A stretch of DNA of 7,946 nucleotides, from positions 1 to 7,946 of the forward strand of contig CASGAK010000156.1 of NCBI GenBank assembly GCA_949299435.1, written 5' to 3'. A program made the translations under genes and the position numbers. The stretch's first letter is position 1; each line of letters opens with the position of its first letter. Below the pieces are notes generated by a model. That model was not told the DNA's origin and made no database searches. It was given only the letters and a program-made list of their open reading frames with translations. Source of the DNA: an uncultured bacterium. Lineage in GTDB: Bacteria > Cyanobacteriota > Vampirovibrionia > Gastranaerophilales > Gastranaerophilaceae. Below, one piece after another: positions 1-5,748 of the stretch.

Positions 1-550
1 CATCTGTCGCATTTGACAACTTTGATGAATATTGTTCAAATTCCTGTGTAGCCTGCTTTAAAAGTTCCTCCTGTGCCTTGACTTGTTTATTAAAGACCAT
101 TGCTACGTTTTTCTTACCCATATTGCCGGCATCACCAATATTAGCTTTTAACCCCTCAGAATCGTTAATATCATTTACATCACCTGTATCAAGTTCATAT
201 TCTACAGTATTTGTAGACTGCATTGAATGTGCCCATTCCAAAAATTCTTCAGGAATAAGTACACCATTATCCTCCATTTGTAAAATTTCCTCATAAGAAT
301 ATTGCGACCATTTGGGATCCAAAGGTTTGGATAAACTGCTGAAAGTTGCATTTAAATTCAAACTGTTTATCGTAGCATTGCTTTCATAAATCAAATTTCT
401 GGCATAATCCTCTAACTGAATATCCGACCAGTTTGCAAATGCAGGATCATTTTTTAACTCGGTAATTTTATCCTGTAAAATATCATTTCCTGCCGGTGAT
501 TGCAGTTTAACCTGATATAAATAATTTTTTAAAGCTTCCATACTGGTCAT
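1..550 (-). CDS. Unrecognised protein, 5' part of a gene running off the left edge
   Basis: The minus strand is open from an ATG at 550-548 to the window edge, giving 183 complete codons with no stop, so the 3' end is missing. The start is supported by AGGA (minus strand, 559-556) five bases before the ATG. The protein begins MTSMEALKNYLYQVKLQSPA. It has no signal peptide or membrane segment. It is acidic and polar with many Asn, Glu and Leu, contains a short motif EEFLEWAHSMQS near residue 100-111, and ends in a region likely to be a coiled coil (KQVKAQEELLKQATQEFEQ, about 155-175). I do not recognise a family. It is downstream of trxA on the same strand but separated by a terminator, and it has its own possible sigma-28-type promoter. 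Coding status is well supported by codon pattern and ribosome binding site. Function is unknown. Confidence 0.8.
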   Translation of the reverse strand, partial: MTSMEALKNYLYQVKLQSPAGNDILQDKITELKNDPAFANWSDIQLEDYARNLIYESNATINSLNLNATFSSLSKPLDPKWSQYSYEEILQMEDNGVLIPEEFLEWAHSMQSTNTVEYELDTGDVNDINDSEGLKANIGDAGNMGKKNVAMVFNKQVKAQEELLKQATQEFEQYSSKLSNATD

Positions 551-588
551 AAAAATCCTTGCCTTTCGATTAAATATACTTTGTATAA

Positions 589-616
589 TCTACGGCGGTT
601 TTATGGAAAAACTTTA
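589..616 (-). promoter_or_regulatory. Possible sigma-28 (FliA/SigD)-type promoter of the left-edge gene
   Basis: On the minus strand TAAAGTTT (616-609) is followed after 12 bases by GCCGTAGA (596-589). The known sigma-28 consensus is TAAAGTTT, 11 bases, GCCGATAA; the SigD form allows 14-16 bases after TAAA, and here there are 16. The -35 part is perfect. The -10 part keeps GCCG and the last A. It lies about 40 bases before the ATG of the left-edge gene. A vegetative -10 (TATACA, minus, about 587-582) is an alternative, but I see no good -35 for it. No flagellar gene is in the window, so this rests on the motif alone. Confidence 0.4.
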
Positions 617-644
617 AAAAAAAAATTTCAAATTTAACAGGTCA

Positions 645-697
645 AACAACTTAAAAAGCTGAATTTAAAAGCATTATAGACTTTCAAACTCAGCTTT
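645..697 (-). terminator. Rho-independent terminator of trxA
   Basis: Two 17-base arms (655-671 and 681-697) pair around a 9-base loop, with two positions that are not Watson-Crick. In the minus-strand RNA these two are G-U pairs; in the plus-strand RNA they would be A-C mismatches, so the hairpin is built for minus transcription. It is followed on the minus strand by a T-rich stretch (TTTTTAAGTTG). It ends trxA and insulates the left-edge gene. Confidence 0.8.
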
Positions 698-730
698 ATA
701 AAATTTTACATAAACTTTTTATTATAAGAA

Positions 731-1054
731 TTATAAATGTTTTTCAATATTTGAAATAATAGAAGATTTAGGCATCAAACCTACAAGTCTTTCTACAGCT
801 TTGCCGTTTTTGAATACCAAAAGACTCGGTAATCCGCTTATTGAATAATTTTTAGCAGTTTCCAAATTATCATCAGTATTCATTTTTACAAACTTTACTT
901 TATCACCGAATTCACCTGCTACCTCATCTAAAATAGGTCCCAATTTTCTGCAAGGTCCACACCAAGGTGCCCAGAAATCAACAACTACAGGTATCTCTGA
1001 ATTAAGAACCTCTGTTTCAAATACTTCATCATTAATATCCAATGCATTAGACAT
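731..1054 (-). CDS. trxA: Thioredoxin
   Basis: Cytoplasmic thiol-disulfide oxidoreductase that reduces disulfides in client proteins (for example ribonucleotide reductase and methionine sulfoxide reductases) and is itself recycled by thioredoxin reductase. The 107-residue protein is the usual single-domain length. It shows the active site WCGPC with Cys32 and Cys35, preceded by VVVDFWAP including the buried Asp26, and the cis-proline Pro76 in SGLPSLLVF. There is no signal peptide, so it is a cytosolic thioredoxin rather than a periplasmic one. The start is well fixed by AAGGAG (minus, 1067-1062) seven bases before the ATG. It is transcribed alone: an extended -10 promoter lies upstream, overlapping that of the divergent exonuclease gene, and a terminator follows. 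No reductase gene is nearby. The assignment is secure. Confidence 0.97.
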   Translation of the reverse strand: MSNALDINDEVFETEVLNSEIPVVVDFWAPWCGPCRKLGPILDEVAGEFGDKVKFVKMNTDDNLETAKNYSISGLPSLLVFKNGKAVERLVGLMPKSSIISNIEKHL

Positions 1055-1090
1055 AAAATATCTCCTTAAAACTAATTTTCAACAAGAGTC

Positions 1091-1119
1091 ATTTTAACAC
1101 AGAATTTTTTTTTGTGCTA
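1091..1119 (-). promoter_or_regulatory. Extended -10 promoter of trxA
   Basis: On the minus strand TAAAAT (1096-1091) is preceded by TGT (1099-1097), which makes an extended -10 element (TGn before the hexamer). The -35 position 17 bases upstream (TAGCAC, 1119-1114) is a poor match, as is common with extended -10 promoters. It leaves a leader of about 30 bases before the trxA ATG. Its -10 lies inside the -35 of the opposite promoter. Confidence 0.55.
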
Positions 1120-1123
1120 TTAT
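1094..1123 (+). promoter_or_regulatory. Promoter of the exonuclease-transporter unit
   Basis: TTAACA (1094-1099), an 18-base spacer, then TATTAT (1118-1123) with TGC immediately before it (1115-1117), an extended -10. Transcription would start near 1130, leaving about 20 bases before the ATG at 1151, which is enough for the AGGA at 1140-1143. Confidence 0.6.
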
Positions 1124-1150
1124 CTTAATAGAATTCTATAGGATATAAAA

Positions 1151-2068
1151 ATGGCTAGAAAAAAGATAATTGAAATAGTTTTAGACACCGAAACAACAGG
1201 ACTGGATTATACAAAAGAGCGAATGGTAGAATTTGCTGCGGTAAGGCTTGAAAACGGAAAAATCAAGGACGAATTTCAAACACTTATAAACCCGCAGCAA
1301 CATATAAGAAAATCCAGCATAGCTATACATGGAATCACTTCTGATATGGTAGCTGACGCACCTACTGAAGCGGAAATTATGCCAAAAATTTTAGAATTTA
1401 TTGGCGACTATCCTATTGTGGCACACAATGCTATTTTTGATTATACATTCATAAATGAAGCAAGTCTTAGAACTACCGGTAAAGAAATTAATAACACAAG
1501 AATTGACAGCCAGCAAATGTTTAAAGAAGTCTATCCTGATTTGGATTCACATGGGCTGGAAGCACTTACTAAAAAATTCAATGTAGATTTAACCAATCAT
1601 CACAGAGCAATGGCAGATACCATGGGGTTAGCTCTTGCATATCCGAAACTTAAAAAATTATACTTACAAAAATACGATTGGGAAGTAAAACAGCTTGAAA
1701 ATGTTGAATATCTTTTTGAAAGATTTTTAAGGATACAAAACACAATAAATACACTGCAATCAGAATTACAGGATTTAAAATCAGTATTTAAGCTGTATTT
1801 TGAACAAGGCGGGACACCGATTAGATCTCAGACAGGAGAAACTCTTGTATACAATTCAAAACAATCATTTGGCTATGATATCCACCAAATTAAAGAAGTA
1901 TTAGAAGAAGTCGGTGCTTTTGAAAAAGCTGTAAAATTAAATACAGGTTTTGTAGATCGTCTTGTCGGCGGGTGCAGCTTAGATGAAGAAAAAAGAGAAT
2001 TAATAAAAGAGGCTCGTCAAGAATTGACTGAAACTCGCAACATTCAAATTATAAAGGCAGGAAAATAG
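1151..2068 (+). CDS. DnaQ-like (DEDDh) 3'-5' exonuclease with an extra C-terminal region
   Basis: Probable magnesium-dependent 3'-5' exonuclease of the DnaQ/PolC-epsilon superfamily, which removes nucleotides from DNA or RNA ends. All five catalytic residues are visible: Asp12 and Glu14 in DTETTG, Asp97 in AHNAIFDYTFI, and His151 with Asp156 in HHRAMADT, the H-x4-D spacing of the DEDDh type. The exonuclease domain fills about residues 5-170. Residues 175-305 are an added region: a heptad-like helix (about 185-220), a probable beta-hairpin (GGTPIRSQTGETLVY) and a charged helical tail. I cannot name this region. There are no polymerase, UvrC-like or helicase domains, so it is neither PolC nor a DinG fusion, and a role as replicative proofreading subunit or repair nuclease is undecided. 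The start has AGGA seven bases upstream. The transporter gene follows three bases after the stop. Confidence 0.88.
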   Translation: MARKKIIEIVLDTETTGLDYTKERMVEFAAVRLENGKIKDEFQTLINPQQHIRKSSIAIHGITSDMVADAPTEAEIMPKILEFIGDYPIVAHNAIFDYTFINEASLRTTGKEINNTRIDSQQMFKEVYPDLDSHGLEALTKKFNVDLTNHHRAMADTMGLALAYPKLKKLYLQKYDWEVKQLENVEYLFERFLRIQNTINTLQSELQDLKSVFKLYFEQGGTPIRSQTGETLVYNSKQSFGYDIHQIKEVLEEVGAFEKAVKLNTGFVDRLVGGCSLDEEKRELIKEARQELTETRNIQIIKAGK

Positions 2069-2071
2069 ATT

Positions 2072-3460
2072 ATGTTAAAAAAAATAGCTGGATTTTTCAA
2101 AGAGCCTCCTGTAAAAGAGGTTATTCAGGACACTGAAAAAGTAAAAAGCATGTATTCACACTGGCGTTTGAGAATATTTTATGCTTGTTTTATAGGGTAT
2201 ACAGTATTTTATCTTTGCAAAAAGAATATCGCAGTAGCCCTTCCGGGATTAAGTGAAGAATACGGTTATACAAATACAGAACTCGGACTTTTAGGAAGTT
2301 CTTTATATCTTACCTACGGAGTTGGTAAATTTGTAAACGGAGTTTTTGCAGACAGATCAGATGTTAGAAAATTTTTACCGACAGCATTAATCATGACAGC
2401 AATTGCCAATTTATGTTTTGGATTATCTGCAGTATTCATAACTCCTGGAGAAGTTTCTTTTTTCGGACTACCAACTAACACAGTGCTATTATGGCTTTTC
2501 GTATTCTTTTGGGGTGCAAGCGGTTGGTTTCAATCAGCAGGATTCCCCGCAGTAGCCAAAAGTTTAACTTATTGGTACTCAAATTCTGAAAGAGGCACAA
2601 AATGGTCATTATGGTCTTGTTCTCATCAGGTCGGTACATTTTTAAGCGTTATTGTATCAGGATTTTTAGTTGCCCACTTTGGTTGGAAAATGGCATTTTT
2701 TGTACCAGGAACTGTTGCTATAATTATTGCAATTTGGCTATTTGACAGGCTAAGAGATCGTCCGCAATCTCTAGGACTACCTGATATTGAAACTTATAAT
2801 GATGAGCCTTCCGCTAAAAATTTAAACTGCGAAGAAGATAACAGAACTTATGTCGAAATTTTCAAACAGAATATTTTATTCAATAAAACAATTTGGCTTT
2901 TAGCAATAGCTTATATTTTTGTATATATAATAAGATTTGGTGCAGAAGATTGGATGATAAAATACCTGAATGAAGCTAAAGGTAATGCACTTGATCTTGC
3001 TGCAATGAAGTTAAGCTCACTTCCTTTAGTCGGAATTGCAGGTACAATTTGTGCCGGAATAATTTCAGATAAAGTATTCAAAGGTCAAAGAGCTCCTGTA
3101 AATTTAATTTATCTATTAGGTGTGGTTGTTTGTTTAGTATTATTAAAATTTAATACAATCAGCAATTTAGACTTCATATTTATTGGGCTTTTAGGAGCGT
3201 TCACATACGGACCTCAAATGATGATTGGTGGACTTTGTGCTGTAGAATCAAGCTCCAAAAAAGTAGCTTCCGCTGCAACAGGATTCACTGGAACTTTCGG
3301 ATATATTGGAGCCGTATTATCAGCAACCGGTACAGGTTTTATGGTTGACAAATTCGGCTGGAACGGAGCTATAATATTCTGGATAATTTCAGCACTGATT
3401 TGTATCGGAATTTGTACAGTACTTATGATTGACGAAAAAAAAAGTAAAGAAAATGCTTAA
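2072..3460 (+). CDS. Organophosphate:phosphate antiporter-family MFS transporter (UhpC/GlpT-like)
   Basis: Twelve-helix inner-membrane carrier of 462 residues, the usual length. Family features: WRLRIFYACFIGYTVFYL in helix 1, TYGVGKFVNGVFADRS with the MFS loop 2-3 motif (about 81-96), SCSHQVG with His185 matching the substrate-site His165 of GlpT, RDRPQSLGLP (228-237) before the central loop, and Arg288 in VYIIRFG matching Arg269 of GlpT. The C-terminal half (YGPQMMIGG, then AATGFTGTFGYIGA) also fits. From memory it reads closer to UhpC than to GlpT. Known members exchange hexose phosphates or glycerol-3-phosphate for phosphate, and UhpC is a sensor. The substrate here is not determinable. 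Oddity: Lys50 occupies the place of the first essential arginine (Arg45 in GlpT). The start has AGGA (2059-2062) nine bases upstream, inside the exonuclease gene. No uhpAB or glp genes are nearby. A strong terminator follows. Confidence 0.9.
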   Translation: MLKKIAGFFKEPPVKEVIQDTEKVKSMYSHWRLRIFYACFIGYTVFYLCKKNIAVALPGLSEEYGYTNTELGLLGSSLYLTYGVGKFVNGVFADRSDVRKFLPTALIMTAIANLCFGLSAVFITPGEVSFFGLPTNTVLLWLFVFFWGASGWFQSAGFPAVAKSLTYWYSNSERGTKWSLWSCSHQVGTFLSVIVSGFLVAHFGWKMAFFVPGTVAIIIAIWLFDRLRDRPQSLGLPDIETYNDEPSAKNLNCEEDNRTYVEIFKQNILFNKTIWLLAIAYIFVYIIRFGAEDWMIKYLNEAKGNALDLAAMKLSSLPLVGIAGTICAGIISDKVFKGQRAPVNLIYLLGVVVCLVLLKFNTISNLDFIFIGLLGAFTYGPQMMIGGLCAVESSSKKVASAATGFTGTFGYIGAVLSATGTGFMVDKFGWNGAIIFWIISALICIGICTVLMIDEKKSKENA

Positions 3461-3462
3461 AT

Positions 3463-3498
3463 AAAAAAACTCCCGATTATAAAATCGGGAGTTTTTTT
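3463..3498. terminator. Bidirectional terminator between converging genes
   Basis: A perfect 15-base stem (3463-3477 with 3484-3498) encloses a 6-base loop, TATAAA. The core is CTCCCGAT / ATCGGGAG, flanked by seven As on one side and seven Ts on the other, so it works as a terminator in both directions. It ends the transporter unit (plus) and the kinase-deacylase unit (minus). The stop codon of the deacylase gene (3499-3497) overlaps the base of the stem by two bases. Confidence 0.93.
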
Positions 3499-3970
3499 AT
3501 TCTGATAATTTACATACATCAATCCAAGATATACTGTTAGAAAATTCAAAAAGTTCTTGAGGGGTTAATTCAATAGCTGAATTACTACTTCCACAAGCCG
3601 GGAAAATCGTATTGAAACGTTTTAATGAATTATCACAATATACCTCTACACAAGACTTTTCTATAGCAAAAGGACAGACTCCACCAATTTTATGTCCTGT
3701 AAATTCCTCAACTTCTTCAGGTGTAAGCATTTTAGCTTTTAGACCAAAAGTAGTTTTAAATTTTTTATTATCGATTTTGGCATCTCCAGCCATGCAAACA
3801 AGAATACAGCCATCTGCAGTTTTGAAAGAAAGTGTTTTACAAATTCTTGCACTATCTGTATTAAGGGCTTTTGCTGCCAATTCGACAGTTGCACTCGATA
3901 CAGGAAACTCTAATATTTGATTTTCTTTTCCATATTTTTCAAAATATTTTCTTACTTTTTCAATAGACAT
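3497..3970 (-). CDS. YbaK/EbsC-family aminoacyl-tRNA editing deacylase
   Basis: Member of the trans-editing domain family that hydrolyses mischarged tRNA, typically Cys-tRNA(Pro) (YbaK) or Ala-tRNA(Pro) (ProX type), in the cytoplasm. The 157-residue length is normal for the free-standing protein. Visible markers are the invariant lysine of this family, Lys45 in RICKTLSFK, and the family signature GHKIGGVCPF at 92-101, followed by a small-residue turn, FPACGSSNSAIEL, near the end. Which mischarged tRNA it edits cannot be told from sequence alone. The start has GAGG (minus, 3978-3975) four bases upstream, placed just after the stop of the kinase gene, so the two genes are probably co-transcribed with the deacylase second. 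No link in function to the kinase is evident. It ends in the shared bidirectional terminator. Confidence 0.9.
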   Translation of the reverse strand: MSIEKVRKYFEKYGKENQILEFPVSSATVELAAKALNTDSARICKTLSFKTADGCILVCMAGDAKIDNKKFKTTFGLKAKMLTPEEVEEFTGHKIGGVCPFAIEKSCVEVYCDNSLKRFNTIFPACGSSNSAIELTPQELFEFSNSISWIDVCKLSE

Positions 3971-3979
3971 AATTCCTCA

Positions 3980-5170
3980 CTAAAATTCTATATAAGTTAC
4001 ATCTTCGCAACCATATTGCGGAATGCTGAACCAAAAAGTACTTCCGTTATTTAATCTTGACTTAAACCCAATATCACCATGGTGTGCATTTGCAATAACT
4101 TTACACAAAGCAAGCCCTACTCCCGAACCTTGTTGACGTTTAAGTTTGTTTCTGTTGACCTGTGAAAAGAAATTGAAAATTTTATCATAATCTTTTTTCC
4201 TAATTCCATCACCAGAATCCTTTATTTCAAAAACATAGTTTTTGTTTTCATCAATATACGTAACTATTATTATTTTACCTCCGACCTTATTAAATTTAAG
4301 AGCATTTGAAATAAGATTGAATATCAATTGCTTAAATCTTTTTAAATCTGCAACTATTTCAACGTCCATCATTGTATAACTAAATTTGATATTTTTCTCT
4401 TTCACTATTTCATCAAAACTATAAATAATATCTTTGATTACATCTTTAGGTCTGAAAGTTTCATATTTTAACTCCAAAGGTTTATATTCAGACCTTGCCA
4501 TATCCAGAATATCTTGAATCAGACTCAGCAGGAATCTTGAACTTTTGGAAATATTATCAATATATTTAAATTTATCACTACCTGCAAGCTCGGCTTTTAG
4601 CATGTCCGAAAAACCGATTATCGAATTTAAAGGAGTCTTATACTCATGCGATATACTCGCTAAAAACTGAACTTTTTCTTGGTTTGTTCTTTTTAACTCT
4701 CCATTTAAAGAAATTATCTCAATTCTTGAATTCAACGCTTCCATAATCATTTCAACTATAACATTACAACGTTTATTAAAATTTTTATTACGATGTGCCA
4801 AAGCTAAAAAACCAAGTACCGTATTTTTATAAAAGATCGGCTCAATTATAATCTGATCTTTTGAAATGGAATTAAGGTATTCAATAATATCTTCATTATC
4901 AAAATTATTAGTCAACAAATCAATCCCGACTTTAGATATTTTTTCAATACAATGTACAAGACGCTTATTATTTTTTTTACCTTCTTCAAAAGCATACTGT
5001 TTTATTTCAACATGATTTCCTGAACTGCTCATCAAACAAAAACATGCGGCATGAGCCCTCACCAAGTCCAAAACTCCCAAAGATACAAATCTTGCAAGCT
5101 CTTTTGAATTTGAAATTGTATTAAGTTTTTTCAAAAATAAACAAATATTTTTTTCATTAGAAATATTCAT
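3980..5170 (-). CDS. Soluble sensor histidine kinase with N-terminal GAF-like domain
   Basis: Sensor kinase of a two-component system, 396 residues with no membrane helix or signal peptide, so cytoplasmic. Residues about 8-150 look like a GAF-type sensing domain (predicted, from length and a pattern such as PIFYKNTVLGFLALAHR near 111-127). The dimerisation and phosphoacceptor motif is SISHEYKTPLNSIIGF with His175. Glu176 and Thr179 fit the HExxT phosphatase motif of HisKA kinases. The ATP-binding domain has the N box (IFNLISNALKFN, Asn285 and Asn289), the G1 box DSGDGI (318-323), the F box IFNFFSQV and the G2 box GSGVGLAL (348-355). There is no receiver domain and no response regulator gene in the window, so the partner is elsewhere. 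The start ATG has no Shine-Dalgarno sequence. It lies six bases from a TATGAT box, suggesting a leaderless transcript. The next Met is at residue 47, too late to be the start. The deacylase gene follows after nine bases. Confidence 0.92.
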   Translation of the reverse strand: MNISNEKNICLFLKKLNTISNSKELARFVSLGVLDLVRAHAACFCLMSSSGNHVEIKQYAFEEGKKNNKRLVHCIEKISKVGIDLLTNNFDNEDIIEYLNSISKDQIIIEPIFYKNTVLGFLALAHRNKNFNKRCNVIVEMIMEALNSRIEIISLNGELKRTNQEKVQFLASISHEYKTPLNSIIGFSDMLKAELAGSDKFKYIDNISKSSRFLLSLIQDILDMARSEYKPLELKYETFRPKDVIKDIIYSFDEIVKEKNIKFSYTMMDVEIVADLKRFKQLIFNLISNALKFNKVGGKIIIVTYIDENKNYVFEIKDSGDGIRKKDYDKIFNFFSQVNRNKLKRQQGSGVGLALCKVIANAHHGDIGFKSRLNNGSTFWFSIPQYGCEDVTYIEF

Positions 5171-5178
5171 TGTATAAT
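5151..5178 (+). promoter_or_regulatory. Promoter of the gmk operon, possible leaderless start
   Basis: TTTTCA (5151-5156, four of six matches to the consensus), a 16-base spacer, then a perfect TATAAT (5173-5178). Six bases separate it from the gmk ATG at 5185, so the predicted transcription start falls on or beside the start codon. There is no Shine-Dalgarno sequence. The -35 box lies inside the first codons of the divergent kinase gene. Confidence 0.6.
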
Positions 5179-5182
5179 CATA
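5177..5182 (-). promoter_or_regulatory. -10 box of the histidine kinase gene, possible leaderless start
   Basis: TATGAT on the minus strand (5182-5177) is followed by exactly six bases and then the kinase ATG (5170-5168), so transcription would start at or next to the start codon. The -35 region (near TACAAA, inside gmk) is weak. TATTAT (5185-5180) is an overlapping alternative, which would give a leader of only a few bases. Confidence 0.45.
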
Positions 5183-5184
5183 AT

Positions 5185-5748
5185 ATGAACAAAAAATTAT
5201 TTGTATTGTCCGGTTCTTCCGGAGTCGGAAAAGGCACAGTATTAAAAGGCTTTTTAGAAAAAAATCCCAATTTTATGCTCTCAATTTCTTGCACAACAAG
5301 ACACCCTCGTCCTGGAGAAGTTGATGGAGTAAATTATTTTTTTATTACTAAAGAAGAATTTAAAAATTGCATAGAAAACAATAAATTTTTAGAATGGGCA
5401 GAATTTGCAGGAAACTTCTACGGGACAAAGAAAAAATATATAAATCAATGTCTTGCTGAAGGTAAAGATATTATCCTAGAAATTGATACCCAAGGGGCAT
5501 TGCAGGTAAAAAAACAAATGCCTGAAGCTATTTTGATTTTCATTTGCCCGCCTTCTTATGAAGCTCTTGAAAACAGATTAAGAGGCAGACATACAGAAGA
5601 TGAAGCAACAATCCAAAAACGACTTCAACAAGTAAAAATTGAACTTGAACGTGCAGAAAAATTTGACTATAAAATAGTAAATGATAACTTAGACGATGCT
5701 ATTAAAAATCTCGAAGAAGTAATAAAAGGAGAAATGCAAAAATGCTAA
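5185..5748 (+). CDS. gmk: Guanylate kinase
   Basis: Cytoplasmic enzyme that phosphorylates GMP to GDP with ATP, needed for GTP and dGTP synthesis. It has 187 residues, a little under the roughly 200 usual for the family. Motifs: P-loop GSSGVGKGT at 10-18 (the common form has Pro at the second position), the GMP-binding stretch TTRHPRPGEVDGVNYFF (about 37-53), the EWAEFAGNFYGT segment that contacts the nucleotide, and the lid arginines in RLRGRHTEDE. I chose the ATG at 5185 because the P-loop starts ten residues later, as in relatives. An in-frame TTG at 5170 would add only five residues and has no ribosome binding site. There is no Shine-Dalgarno sequence before the ATG, which fits leaderless expression from the promoter ending at 5178. 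Its last seven bases overlap coaBC. Confidence 0.96.
   Translation: MNKKLFVLSGSSGVGKGTVLKGFLEKNPNFMLSISCTTRHPRPGEVDGVNYFFITKEEFKNCIENNKFLEWAEFAGNFYGTKKKYINQCLAEGKDIILEIDTQGALQVKKQMPEAILIFICPPSYEALENRLRGRHTEDEATIQKRLQQVKIELERAEKFDYKIVNDNLDDAIKNLEEVIKGEMQKC

Noticed and set aside
78..296. 72-codon plus-strand open frame
   Set aside because: Antisense to the left-edge minus-strand gene, which has a better start, ribosome binding site and composition.
3612..3920. 102-codon plus-strand open frame
   Set aside because: Lies antisense to the YbaK-family gene, whose signature motifs are clear.
2072..5170. A UhpABC-like sensing system formed by the UhpC-like transporter and the nearby histidine kinase
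   Set aside because: The kinase is soluble with a GAF-like domain, unlike membrane-bound UhpB, is on the opposite strand across a strong terminator, and no UhpA is present.
5170..5184. TTG start adding five residues to guanylate kinase
   Set aside because: No ribosome binding site, it would overlap the kinase start, and the P-loop position fits the ATG at 5185.
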